Assembly: GCA_023512835.1 (NCBI GenBank)
Contig: CM042088.1
Coordinates: 11,524,078-11,588,077 of the forward strand
DNA length: 64,000 nucleotides
Direction: 5' to 3'
Origin: Taxillus chinensis
Taxonomy: Eukaryota; Streptophyta; Magnoliopsida; Santalales; Loranthaceae
Positions 53,888-64,000 of the stretch are shown here, piece by piece (position 1 is the first letter of the stretch; every line of letters starts with the position of its first letter). The notes beneath the pieces were generated by a model. The model made no database searches. It was given only the letters and a program-made list of their open reading frames with translations, and was not told the origin of the DNA. Made by a program: the position numbers and the translations under genes.

Positions 53888-54299
53888 ATATGGTATCGAG
53901 CATGGTCTAGTTGGCCTAGGGTAGTGGGCGGACTTGGTTATCTTGAGTCCTTTGGAGGAGCCTGGAGGGACATGCCTGATCAACATGGTCCTCTTTGAGC
54001 TTCCAAGGTGTACTCAGGGTAGTCCAGCTTTGTGGTAGGATTTGCATGCATTGGCATTAGGGCACTAGTTACATATGTTGTCATGTGTGAAGGATGTGCA
54101 TAACATGATTATGTGTGAACTGTGCAACTCTGAATATTCTTGGACAATGTGGACTGTCTTGTGTGCAATATTGATTGATGCAATGGTTACAATGTGTGTA
54201 ATGCCATGTACGGCTTGACTTGATAATGGGGTAGAGGTAGTCAACTTGTTAGTAGTCAAACGCGTTCGACGTTTGTGCATCTTACTTCATGTAGTAAGA
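53888..54299 (+). other. G4 primer binding site (53891-53901) and leader
   Basis: The PBS reads TGGTATCGAGC where all other copies have TGGTATCAGAGC; one A is missing. The leader matches G1 572-989. Confidence 0.8.
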
Positions 54300-55489
54300 A
54301 TGCCACCGAGGAGAGTGACACGTGCGTCCGGGGCGATGGGCGATGAGTCATCTGCCCATGAGGGTCCGGGAGCGGGACCATCCGTTGGAGGGCATGCGTT
54401 GTTACCGGCACGGCTACAAGAAGGCATCCGGCTGGAGGTACGAGAGCTACGGGAGGGACTCCGGCGGGACGTTCGGGAGGAGGTGCGCCGTGAGATGGCA
54501 AAGACACGGCGGTGGTGCCACCACCACCACCACCAGATGGAGAGCCGCCTCGTGAGCGTGAGAGTTCGCCGGGTGGTGTACCGACCCGTGCAGAGGATGA
54601 TGTGGTGACACGGTTCCGAAAGGAACAACCTCCGCGATTTAAGGGGGGGGAAGATCCTGTGGTAGGCGAGCGGTGGTTGAGGCAGATTGAGCATGTGTTC
54701 TCCTTTCTCCTGCCCCGGGAGGAGGATAAGGTGCGACCGGCACTTGGGCACTGGAGGGGGACGCTTTGGAGTGGTGGACGAGTGTTGCGGGGAGCCGTGC
54801 GGTGCAACTCATGTTTTGGGAGGAGTTCTTGCAACTCTTCCAAGATGAGTTCTTCCCAGGAATCGGTGAGATGGCAGAAGAGGGAAGAATTTGGCAGCCT
54901 GAAGCAAGGATCAAAGACGGTACCTGAGTATGAGCGGGAGTTCGGAGATTGAGTAGGTTTGCTCCTGAGACCGTGGTAAGGGAGGACCTGAAGGCCCACA
55001 AGTTCACCTTGGGTCTCAGGCCAGCCCTTAGGGAGAGGGTGGCGATTCTACGCTTGAGGACCTATCCTGAGGCCGTGGAGACGGCCCGTATAGCCGAGAG
55101 AGAGCCGGATGGTGGGAGGCGGGCCCATCAGGGTCGCCAGTTGCGAGTGGGCCTGATCGAGATGTAGGGTCCAAGAGGCTCAAGACGGAGGAGAGGGATA
55201 GCAGTTCTTTTCACGGTCGGGGGCAGACATCTGCGAACCCTGGGAGGTTCACCTTTGGCGGCGGAAGACCGGGTGGTCCATCCGGGAGTCTACCGAGCGG
55301 ATGCCACCGTCGTGGAGAGCAGGGTCACTTCAAAGGGGAGTGCCCCAAGAAGGACTGGCGATGCAACAACTGTGGACGAGAGGGTCATTTGCGCCGGGTT
55401 TGCAGGAGTGGCAACAGGGGAACAGGGGGCGCGGCGTCCAGCGTGAGGAGTGATGCTAGCTTCCGTGCACCAGGCCCGAGAGACTAGCT
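54300..55489 (+). pseudogene. gag: G4 gag, frameshifted
   Basis: It starts at ATG 54300 (MPPRRVTRASG), as in G1. The frames needed are 54300-54608 (N-terminal charged segment), 54512-54952 (RFRKEQPPRFKG, WQKREEFGSLKQGSKTVPEYEREF), 54949-55167 (LSRFAPETVVREDLKAHKF, RTYPEAVETARIAEREP) and the zinc-knuckle part around 55310-55420 (CHRRGEQGHF, CNNCGREGHL). So there are at least three frameshifts in a copy with near-identical LTRs. Some may be consensus errors. Domain order and length otherwise equal the family norm. Confidence 0.8.
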
Positions 55490-55597
55490 CGTCGGTGGCG
55501 GGCCAGCCAGGCAGGATCTAGTCGGACCCGACCCCAAGGGGAGGCCGGAGCGGCAACGAGACCGAGGCTGGAGGCAACCTTAGCGGGAAGCGTCCAG

Positions 55598-56314
55598 GTG
55601 AGTGAGCCGACCAGTGGCACGGGCCAAGGGAGGGTGTTTGCGCTGGAGGCGACATACCAGGAGGAGGCTGAGCTACCACCCCCACCAGCTGAGGGTGGAG
55701 CAGGACCATCGGTGGTTAGAGGTACCCTCTTGATCTCCCGTACATTAGCTTCTGTTCTTTTCGATACGGGTGCATCATGTTCGTTTGTTGCTGAGCTTGT
55801 AATAGACGATTTGGGGTTAGCTTGTGTGGAGGCCGCGAGGCCCCTAGTTGTGGAGTCTCCGGTGGGAGGCATGATTGAGGTACGGCGAGTGTGTCGTGGC
55901 TGTGTGTTAACCATAGGCGAGGTGGAGCTGAGTTTTGACTTGCATGTAATGCCTTTGAGGACGTTCGACCTGATCTTGGGTATGGATTGGCTTATGGCTT
56001 TCCAAGCCAAGATAGATTGTTATCGGCGGCGTGTGACCTTCGTGACACCTGCAGGGACCTCTTGCACCCTGCAGGGGGAGTGGGATTGTGAGGCGAGTTG
56101 GGCCGGGCCAGGTGTTGGACCAGTGGGGTGCCATTACCCACAGGTTAGCGGCCTGACCTTTGCCGAGGAGGGTAAGGTGGAAAAGAGGGTGTGGCCCGCT
56201 GTTGTGGACCAATTTCGGGATGTTTTTCCTGAGCGGTTGAGGAGTTTGCCACCTAAGAGGAGTGTGGAGTTCACCATTGAGTTGGTGCCGGGACGGGTCC
56301 GATTTCCCAAGTAG
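55598..56314 (+). CDS. G4 aspartic protease and start of RT linker
   Basis: An open frame of 238 codons. The retroviral-type protease domain begins at [20 protein letters not shown]; the catalytic DTG is at 55763-55771. Flap and downstream motifs follow ([30 protein letters not shown], with ILGMDWL typical of gypsy proteases). The linker into RT follows ([20 protein letters not shown]) and ends at TAG 56312-56314. The enzyme would release gag and pol products. It should be part of one long polyprotein, so this separate frame reflects a break and not a separate gene. Confidence 0.85.
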   Translation: MSEPTSGTGQGRVFALEATYQEEAELPPPPAEGGAGPSVVRGTLLISRTLASVLFDTGASCSFVAELVIDDLGLACVEAARPLVVESPVGGMIEVRRVCRGCVLTIGEVELSFDLHVMPLRTFDLILGMDWLMAFQAKIDCYRRRVTFVTPAGTSCTLQGEWDCEASWAGPGVGPVGCHYPQVSGLTFAEEGKVEKRVWPAVVDQFRDVFPERLRSLPPKRSVEFTIELVPGRVRFPK

Positions 56315-57430
56315 CGTATCGTATGGGACCAGCCGAGCCGAGGGAGCTGCAGAGGCAAATCGAGGAGTTGGGGGACCAAGGGTATATCGGACCAAGTACC
56401 TCACCTTGGGGTGCTCCGGTGCTCTTTGCTAAGAAGGCCGATGGCACGCTTCGTCTCTGCATCGACTACAGGAAGCCGAATTCGGTGGATCGTGAAGAAC
56501 AAGTACCCGTTGCCTCGGATAGATGACCTGTTTGACCAATTGAGTGGGGCCCAGGTGGTTTTCCAAGATAGATTTACGGTCGGGGTATCACCGGCTCGGG
56601 GTTAGGGCGGAGGACATCCCTAAGACGGCTTTTCGGTGCGGTATGGGCATTATGAGTGGGTAGTGATGCCTTTCGGGCTCACTAATGCGCCAGCGGTGTT
56701 CATGCATTTGATGAACCAAGTCTTTGCCCCATACTTAGACTCGTTCGTGGTGGTGTTTATCGATGATATCTTGGTGTATTCCAAGACCGAGAAGGAGCAT
56801 GTGGAGCACTTGGCAACAGATGTTGCAAACCTTGAGGGACCAGCGGTTGTTTGCTAAGTTTAGCAAGTGTGAGTTTTGGCTGCAGGGAGGTTCACTTTCT
56901 TGGCCATGTGGTGTCACTGAGGGAGTCAGGGTGGACCCGGCCAAGATTGAGGCCGTGGCATCGTGGGCGAGGCCAACCAACGTTTTTGAGATCCGTAGTT
57001 TTCTTGGCTTGGCGGGGTACTATCGTCGTTTTGTCGAGGGGTTCTCCCGTTTGGCGGCTCCTATGACGGCGTTGACTAGGAAAGGAGTGAAATTTGAGTG
57101 GACGGACAAGTGTCGGCGGGCGTTCGAGACTCTCAAAACCCGTTTGACCACCGCACCGGTGTTGAGGTTACCTCGGGAGAATATTCCATATGAGGTATAC
57201 TGTGATGCGTCCAGGGTTGGTTTGGGGTGTGTGCTTATGCAGGAGCACAATGTGGTAGCTTATGGGTCAAGGCAGCTGAAGCCTCATGAGCAGAATTATC
57301 CTACTCATGACCTTGAGTTAGCGGCTATTATCTTTGCCCTGAAGAGTTGGCAGCACTACCTCTTGGGGGAAAAGTTTGTGGTGTTCTCAGATCACAAGAG
57401 CCTTCAGTACATCTTTACTCGAAGGACTTG
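56315..57430 (+). pseudogene. pol: G4 reverse transcriptase and RNase H, frameshifted
   Basis: RT begins in 56323-56526 ([31 protein letters not shown]). It shifts at ~56490 to [20 protein letters not shown] and again before [17 protein letters not shown] (56636-56857), which holds the catalytic FIDD at about 56756-56767. The next frame (56763-57431) gives [11 protein letters not shown], then RNase [33 protein letters not shown] and [12 protein letters not shown], with the expected acidic residues. Breaks near 56490, 56560, 56830 and 57425 are all one- or two-base shifts relative to G3. Confidence 0.85.
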
Positions 57431-59094
57431 AATTTGAGGCAAAGGAGATGGGTGGAGTATTTGCAGACCTTTGACTTTACTATTGCCTATACCCCGGGCA
57501 AGGGTAATGTTGTGGCTGATGCATTGAGCAGAAAAGGGAAAGCTGAGGTGGCCGTGAGAGAGTGGAAGCTGATGGAGCAATTGGCGACGTTACAGCTGCA
57601 GCCTGTTGCTCATGATGGTGGGACAGTCCTGAGTCCTTTGGTGGTTGTGCCTGAGTTGTACCAGCGCGTCCGGGAGGGACAGCTGGGTGACATTGAGTGT
57701 GAGGTTCTCCGTGCCCGTATTGAGGCTGGGGAGCTATCTGGGGACTGGACAGAGGGTCCTGAGCATGAGTTGTCATTTCAGGGGCGGTTGGTAGTGGCTT
57801 CTTCCCTCCGGGATGAGGTGATGAGGGCGTTTCACCAATCTAGAGTTGCTGTGCATCCAGGGGGTACGAAGATGTATCATGCGCTTCGGGCACACTTTTG
57901 GTGGCCTGGGATGAAACGCGATGTGGCTGCCTTTGTTTCGCGGTGCCTCACGTGTCGGCAGGTGAAGGCCGAGCATCGGCGGCCGGCGGGCATGTTACGG
58001 CCCTTGCCCATCGCGGAGTGGAAGTGGGACCATATAGCGATGGATTTTGTGGATCGGTCTTCCACCCACCACCGGGAGGAAGGATATGATTTGGGTAATT
58101 GTGGATCGACTCACAAAGTCGGCCCATTTCTTGCTGTTCGCGAGCAGGACTCTATTGGGACCTTGAGTCGGTTGTACATGAACGAGATTGTGAGACTGCA
58201 TGGCGTACCCTCATCGGTTGTCTCGGACCGGGATTCGAGGTTCACTTCCCGTTTCGGGCAGGTTTGCAGGAGGCTATGGGGACCAAGCTTCACCCGAGTA
58301 CAGCCTTTCACCCTGAGACCGACGGTCGGGACGAGCGGACGAATCGGACCATGGAGGACATGTTGAGGGCTTGTGTGCTAGATTTTGGGGGTTCGTGGGC
58401 AACTCACCTTCCTTTGGTGGAGTTTGCCTACAACAACGCTTATCAGGCATCCATTGGGATGGCTCCTTTTGAGGCGTTGTATGGGCGGCCGTGTCGATCC
58501 CCTTTGTGTTGGACCGAGGTGGGGGAGACAGCTCTCTTGGGACCGCAGTTGGTTCAAGAGGCTACCGAGAAGGTCAAGTTGATTCGTCGGCGTTTGTTGT
58601 CCGCTCGAGTCGGCAGCAATCTTATGCGGATCAGCGACGGCGACCTTTGGAGTTTTCTGTTGGTGATCATGTGTTCCTTCGTGTCTCTCCACGTCGTGGA
58701 CATCGACGGTTTGGGCGAGGTTCCAAGCTATCTCCGCGGTTTATTGGTCCTTTTGAGATTCGGATCGTGTAGGGCCTGTGGCCTACCGGTTAGCGTTACC
58801 ACCGCGGGCCGAGTCGAGTGCACAACGTGTTTCACGTGTCCCGGTTCCGGAAGTATCACCCCGACCCCACTCATGTGATTGATTGGGGGAAATTGGACAT
58901 TGAGGATGACATGTCCGTCATTGAGGCCCCTATCCAGGTATCCTGGATCGGCGAGAGAAGCTATTGCGTGGTCGTGCTATTTCCTTTGGTTCGCGTGCTG
59001 TGGCAACACCGTGGTATTGAGGAGGAGACATGGGAACGTGAGTCCGTGATGCGTGAGCAAGCACCAGTATTTGTTCGAGGACGAACAATCTTAA
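57420..59094 (+). pseudogene. pol: G4 integrase with chromodomain-like tail, frameshifted
   Basis: Linker [15 protein letters not shown]; zinc finger H-x6-H…C-x2-C ([11 protein letters not shown]…RCLTC) at about 57835-57960; catalytic D in AMDFV (58040), D in [13 protein letters not shown] (~58225), E in [10 protein letters not shown] (~58330). Then [13 protein letters not shown], the PRFIGPFEI module (58740) and the tail LWQHRGIEEETWERESVM to TAA 59092-59094. Frames change near 58060, 58255, 58610 and 58770. In G4 58051-58061 reads GGATCGG where G3 has GACTGG. The tail resembles Tekay/Del chromoviruses, whose chromodomain directs insertion to heterochromatin. Confidence 0.85.
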
Positions 59095-59442
59095 GCGTGG
59101 GAGGTGGTCGTTGGCCAAGGGATAGTGTTGTGTTTTCTTGTGATAGTGTTGTGTTTTCTTGTGATGTGTTTTCTTGTAGTAGTTGATGTATTTGTATTGT
59201 CTTTTAAAGACATGTGCTTAAATGTGATGTGCTTTGAGATGTGTATTCGTGCCATGCGGAAGTGTTGTGTGCATTATTGTGGTTATGGATTATGGTGGTA
59301 CTGTTATGTCTTTGTTGTCTTGTGTGTGGTGTATGACCCATTAGGGTGTTGTGGCTCGCCGTGTGGCAAATGGGTAGCTTGTGTTCGTTTTTCCTCTTAT
59401 GTCATTTCTTTTCGAGGACGAAAAGTCTTAAGGGGGAGAGGA
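59095..59442 (+). other. G4 3' UTR and polypurine tract (59426-59442)
   Basis: The non-coding stretch includes a short tandem (TAGTGTTGTGTTTTCTTGTG, 59121-59180). It ends CTTAAGGGGGAGAGGA before the LTR. Confidence 0.75.
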
Positions 59443-61165
59443 TGTAAGGACCCGTACCTTGAGTTAGTCGGTTTTCCCTCCCGAGTAGAGTTTTTCTAGA
59501 TTTTGACCTAGTAAATGGACTCCAATGAATTCACGTGCAAAAGGAAAGATGCTTAGAATGGTGTCCTCTATCTACCACGAAGTTTCAGGCCAAATGGACA
59601 TGTATGTGAGGTGCACGTGATATGGGTCCAATTCACGTGCAAGTGTAATTGTCTTCTAAATGATGCAAGGAGGCTAGGGGTGAAGTTTGAGAGCATTTGG
59701 AGTCCATATGGAGGTGCACGTGAATTGGGAATTCACGTGCAAATTGGCGTGCAGGCTTATTTTTGCATGGTTCCCTTGGTTTTGACATTCTAAGGAACTT
59801 TCTCCAAAGGACCATGTTGAAATTCCGAGTATTTTGGCCTATATGGGTGCGGAAAGGTGCTAACTTGTGTAATCAAAACTACGTCGTTTTGATGCTGGGA
59901 TTCACTTAATCAAAACTACGTCGTTTTGATGTTGTGTTGTCTATATAAGGAGGAGAAGCCCTCTGTTTTAGGGTTAGGGTTTGTTGCTCCACCACCGTCA
60001 CGAGAGAGAGAGAGAGAGGGAAGGAGAGCTCCTGGTTGCTGCCTGGGCGTCTTGCGTGGGTGGTCGGTGACTCGTGGGTGGACGGCGTTCGACGTGGGAT
60101 CGGGACTTTCTTTGTGTTGTTGCGTTTTACTTGAGGTAGGGATTTTGTTCTTCCTAAATCCTCCTCTGTCCTAGGGTCCTAGGGCAGAATATTATATTAT
60201 TTATATGTAGATTCATATAGGTGTGACCTCCTATATGAATGTTGGCCTTCAATGGCGATTTTGGTGTTTCCTGGTGTTTGTGTGATGCATGAAACGTGTT
60301 TGATAAAATGCCTGTACGACATGCCTGCTACATGTTTGATGAAATGCCTGTGTGAACTTAGCCGTGTGTATATGCCCATTAAGTGTTTGGTAATATGTCC
60401 GGTGTGACTGGACTTGTGGTTTAGTGTATGTATGTATGCTGGATGTTTGCTCTATGGCCTGAATGGGTTTGTGCGCTTGTGAACGGGTGCTCACCAAGTG
60501 TTTGGTTGTATGCTTGAGTGACCATGTGTGTTGTGTGCTTGACTGTGGTACTTGGCCTGAAGAGGCGGTTAAATCACTTGGCCTGAAGAGGCGGTTAAAT
60601 CACTTGGCCTGAAGAGGCGGTTAAATCACTTGGCCTGAAGAGGCGGTTAAATCACTTGTGGTTAAAGTGTTAGCCTGTGTGGCAGTGGAGGATTGTAAAT
60701 TGTTGATGTGGTTGTTATTATGTTTGTTGAGATTATTGTAACACAACACTGCACTTGTACACATGGCATGTAGATGCTAGGAACATGGGATGGGTTGGGG
60801 AGACATGATCCCTACTGAGCTGTGGTTGCTCACCCCTCCTACTGTGTTTGCTTTTTTCCCAGGGACTTACAGGCGTTAGGTGGATACACCAAGGTGGAAG
60901 ACCTTTTTTTTACTTTACTGTTTATGTTATTTTTATGGGAACTGATGTAACCCCAATGGGGATGGATTAAAAAGAGAACTTTGTAATAGACTGACTTTGT
61001 TATTGGTTTGTGGACAGCTTTGATGGACTTTATTTTTCTTGAATGTGTTGTGAAAGTTTTAAAATGTTAAATCCTTGATTTGTATCCTTACCCCCTTTGC
61101 CCTCCGTGTGGGTAAAAGGGAAGTCACGTACCGGTTTTCTCGGGTTGGAAATCCGGGGCGTGACA
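59443..61165 (+). mobile_element. G4 3' LTR (1723 bp)
   Basis: Same ends as the 5' LTR. Promoter palindromes at 59872-59893 and 59909-59930, TATA at 59941-59950, telobox at 59967-59982, GA tract from about 60000. Four 26-bp units at 60549-60662. The CCAAA duplicate follows. Confidence 0.93.
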
Positions 61166-61170
61166 CCAAA

Positions 61171-61899
61171 GGTATCGCAAAGCTTGTTCTTCATTTTCTG
61201 TGACCCTCTTGTTCACTGGAAGATTACTTCCGCAACGGGTTCGAGCTGACATTTGGAGTACTGGCTGCTTTGAATTCTGTCATTGTGATGGATGGTTCAT
61301 GATGACAAGATCGCAAATTGTATCAGTATGCTATGTTGACTTCTGAAAAAGTTAATACGGTAAGCTCCCTTTTATTCTGTTTCATTTTTTCATTTTTTAT
61401 TTCTTTACTGAAGGCATGCATGAATGCAAGGATGTGCATGAGATATTTAAATACCTACTCTTCTTAGAGTGATGAATGAAGAATGTTATGAGTCCTAAGG
61501 GTTTGTATTATTTACATGATCTCCCTTTTTTGTCACTTTTTTTTGTTTTGTCTTTCTTCTTTTTCCGGTTATGAAATGCATGAACACATAGATTAATGAA
61601 GACTAGTCTTAACTATCCCTAAACTAAATAATGAATGCTTGAATGTACAACTAAATTTATGTTCAATATATATGTCCTAAGACTATATGAACAATTGTAT
61701 GAATGAAGGTTAGATTAAAAGAATAACAATATACAAGATAAGGTTAAAAGATAAAAAAAAACATTAATATTTATACAATGAAGACAAGGTTAGTAAAAAA
61801 ACAATAATATACAATAATATTCAATATAAACAATTGCATAAATCGAAACAAAGTTAGTAAGAAGAATAATGATATAAAAAAAGACAATATATGAACAAT
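61171..61899 (-). mobile_element. Tat3 internal region, right of G4
   Basis: It continues Tat3 after the G4 insertion: GTTAATACGGTAAGCTCCC… matches the gag start/leader boundary of Tat1 and Tat2 (16040 and 36090), followed by a CATGCATGAA-rich leader. No coding sequence remains. It ends at copia LTR C. Confidence 0.6.
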
Positions 61900-63318
61900 T
61901 GTTGGTCCCTTGGAGCCTAGAGGGGGGGGGGGGGGGGGGTGAATAGGCTCTTATCGAAACTCTTTTTCCAACTTTTTGGCACAACACCTATCTGGTTAAG
62001 AGATAGAATCAATGCGGAAAATAACCAGATAGTGGAAGTATTTTGTTTTATTATCAAAATGAAAAGTACAAGAAAATGTAAGCAAATTAAAGCTTAAGGA
62101 GCTTTTAGATCTATTAAAAACTCTCTAACACTCTGTTTACAATGCACTCATACACTAGCCTCTATGATCTACTTGAGCTCTTTTACATTCACGTGTGCAC
62201 ACGTAATATACAAGGTTTACGTAATATATATAGCACATCCTTGAGTGACAATCTTGGAACTTATTGTTCCGGACTATGTGCACAATTACTGTTCCTCGAA
62301 ATCCTCTCTGTTTTAAGTGTTGCGGATGTGGAGCTCAATGTCTTGGGTTTGCAAAACAAAAATGTGTTTGTGAGTTCGCAAGTTCAGTCTAAGTTATGTC
62401 CACATATCCAGATTATCCACGTGTAAGATGCTTTAGGTTCTCAATGAGTTTGTCTTACATCGGGAAGCAGTGAGCCGGTGACTTTGAATACGAAGAGATA
62501 AGTTGAAGCAGCGTCATCTTAAATCTGGTGTAAGGTTCCTTACTCCGTGTTAAACTAAGCTCAGATCCTTACTCCGTAGCAATGATTGCTTACTCCGTAT
62601 CAATTTAGAACTGAAATCCTTATTCCGTGTAAGCGCTTCCTTACTCCATATGAATGAAAAGGTCAGAGTGCTTACTCCGCATCAGTGCTTTCTTACTCCG
62701 CATCTAGTTTCCTTACTCCGCATGTGTTAAAGGAACGAATGACCTACTCCATATCAGCACATCCTTACTCCGCAAGAGTAACAGGTTCGGATTCCTTACT
62801 CCGCATCAAATTTCCTTACTCCGTGCGAAATAAAGACTCGGGTCCTTATTCCACATAAGTTGTTCCTTACTCCGCATGTATAGAATGCTACGGATTTCTT
62901 ACTCCGTGATTCTTTTCCTTAGTCCGCTTGAGTGGAAGACTTAGCCTTTTTACTCCGTGATAACTGTGACTTTCTTCCTGCGACTTATAGACTAGGATTC
63001 TTACTCCGCATCTATTGACTTAGTCCATTTTAAAGTATTATGCACAGATTCGTTAGTCCGTAGCTTTAACTCATTAGTCCGCATGTATGATCCTTATTCC
63101 GTATGAAGTGAAGACTTGGTTATGTACCAAGCTTTTGACGACGCACACTCTCATCCGGATCAGGATTATGTATCCCGTCCTTAGCTTTCCTCTCACAAGT
63201 GTAAGTCCGGATTAAGTTCATATCTTCTGCAATTACTCAACATGAAAACAACAAAAGTCTCAGATCAAGTTACATAGGGTTCTGTTCGCATCATCCAAAT
63301 TCTGGGCTTGATCCAACA
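61900..63318 (-). mobile_element. Copia-type LTR C (3' LTR, 1419 bp)
   Basis: Minus strand: TGTTGGATCAAGCC at 63318 to GGGACCAACA at 61900. It has the reverse-strand motif array (62530-63070). The polypurine tract lies to its right (minus-strand upstream), so it is a 3' LTR. It carries an 18-G run (61922-61939) where LTRs A and B have 6-7. Confidence 0.88.
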
Positions 63319-63557
63319 ATCTCCCCCAATTATGGATATGCCAAAACCCTTTGTAATCTGATCTGGTAAGCACAGCAAAAAGATAGCATACAGAATAGAA
63401 ACCACATCCATTTCCATTAAGCAGCAACATAGTACAATTTAGCCTTTATACAAAATTTTCACTAAGGTATATAAGGCTTACTATACTTGAAGATCATAGC
63501 TACTGCTTTCTCCCTTAGCTCCATTGTCTATTCCTTCGTGTAGGCTTGGATAGTGCT
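63319..63557 (-). other. Polypurine tract (63319-63335) and 3' UTR of the second Ulp1-bearing element
   Basis: Minus-strand CCATAATTGGGGGAGAT precedes LTR C. The rest matches 6033-6210. Confidence 0.75.
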
Positions 63558-64000
63558 CTAGCTTTTATCCACCTTTATTATTGACTTGATGAAGAAATAG
63601 ACAAAGGCTCCGCAGCTCTCTCCATCGGGCTGCTGAGGAACTTGCTTCTTGCCCCGGATCGTCGCCTTCAGCTTTTCAGATGAACCCAACGGTGTCAGGC
63701 CCCTTTCTTCATAAAGTCTAGATTGCTTTACTTCTTCCATCGATCATAGACGCAGTGGCTCCCATTGATTCCTTCTAACATTGTGCTCCATGATTTGATG
63801 AGAATCAATTATAATCAGCTGCTTGGACAGAATCATAAAGACAACCAGCATGTAGTGCAGCGTCATAATCCAGTACGGAATGAGGATAGATGAGAGAGTT
63901 TTCCAGGGTATGCTATCCTCAGCAATTCCATTAATGAAAGTCAGAATGTTGGCTACATCTGGAAGATAGCCCTCATTCCAACAAGGCAAGACATTAAACA
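63558..64000 (-). pseudogene. Ulp1-like (C48) protease ORF, copy 2, cut by the window edge
   Basis: Reading leftward from the edge, one frame runs to 63558, broken by a TGA at 63744-63746 where copy 1 has Arg (CGA-to-TGA type change). The peptidase core is better kept than in copy 1: His in TLHYMLVVF, Asp in LIIIDSHQ, Gln in KKQVPQQ and Cys in DGESCGAFV. This is the complete His-Asp-Gln-Cys set of Ulp1/SENP enzymes. The C-terminus differs from copy 1 after AFV and ends SIIKVDKS. It has the same position relative to UTR, polypurine tract and LTR as copy 1. The N-terminal part lies outside the window. The premature stop would remove the Gln and Cys, so this copy is probably inactive. Confidence 0.75.

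Larger units (their letters stand above)
52145..61165 (+). mobile_element. G4: structurally complete Ty3/gypsy Tekay/Del-like element, target duplication CCAAA
   Basis: Two LTRs (1743 and 1723 bp), PBS, gag, protease, RT, RNase H, integrase with chromodomain-like tail, and polypurine tract lie in order over 9021 bp. The host pentamer CCAAA at 52140-52144 is repeated at 61166-61170. The LTRs are nearly identical, which implies a young insertion, yet the coding region carries many frameshifts. It lies in Tat3. Confidence 0.93.

Noticed and set aside
54256..54999. 247-codon minus-strand frame opposite G4 gag
   Set aside because: It is a shadow of GC-rich gag on the plus strand, and the same region is coding by homology to G1 in the plus direction.

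Overview
The window comes from the repeat-rich nuclear genome of a flowering plant. It contains plant Ty3/gypsy and Ty1/copia LTR retrotransposons, a small TRIM element, a CACTA-like end and a nuclear copy of plastid psaA. I see no intact host gene. The species cannot be named from this sequence. About 95% of the window can be assigned to transposable elements, many nested in one another, as expected of pericentromeric or heterochromatic DNA. The labels G1-G4 (gypsy, Tekay/Del-like), Tat1-Tat3 (Tat/Ogre-like) and copia A/B/C are mine.

Layout. 1-4745: G1, an internally deleted gypsy element (5' LTR cut by the window edge, gag, protease stub fused to the integrase tail, 3' LTR). It sits in a copia-type element whose remaining part (4746-7627) has an ORF with a Ulp1-like (C48) cysteine protease domain, a polypurine tract and 3' LTR A. 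7650-8192: stubs of a Tat LTR and a gypsy LTR plus leader. 8193-20294: Tat1 (minus strand), gag-only and non-autonomous, with two gag-like ORFs, a tandem-repeat 3' UTR and a TRIM (16791-17276) inside gag. 20295-26864: a minus-strand composite in which a copia LTR, PBS and gag run in one frame into gypsy RT-RNase H-integrase and a gypsy 3' LTR (G3). 26866-30283: decayed gypsy G2. 30284-39993: Tat2 (minus), with 1.9 kb of tandem repeats, a gag-like ORF and a 3 kb LTR. 40837-48283: plastid psaA split by an LTR-like insertion (41674-47270, target duplication ATATG), which itself holds an antisense relative (43629-46940, target duplication CACCC). 48284-49132: gene-like exon remnants and a CACTA-type end. 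49133-52144 and 61171-61899: Tat3 pieces split by G4 (52145-61165), a structurally complete gypsy element with target duplication CCAAA. 61900-64000: copia LTR C and a second Ulp1-like ORF.

How the parts relate. The gypsy elements share a promoter layout: two to four palindromic ACGT-core sites, a TATA box, a telobox and a GA tract, followed by a minisatellite that differs between subfamilies. The three copia LTRs share dense ACGGAGTAAGG-type motifs. Two of these LTRs have a Ulp1-like ORF beside the 3' LTR, and the third leads into a copia gag. The Tat elements have gag but no pol, so they would depend on proteins from other elements.

Most promising for follow-up: the LTR family with the Ulp1-like ORF in the 'third ORF' position, the copia-gag/gypsy-pol chimera, and a systematic CTG/CAG-centred sequence anomaly in G4.
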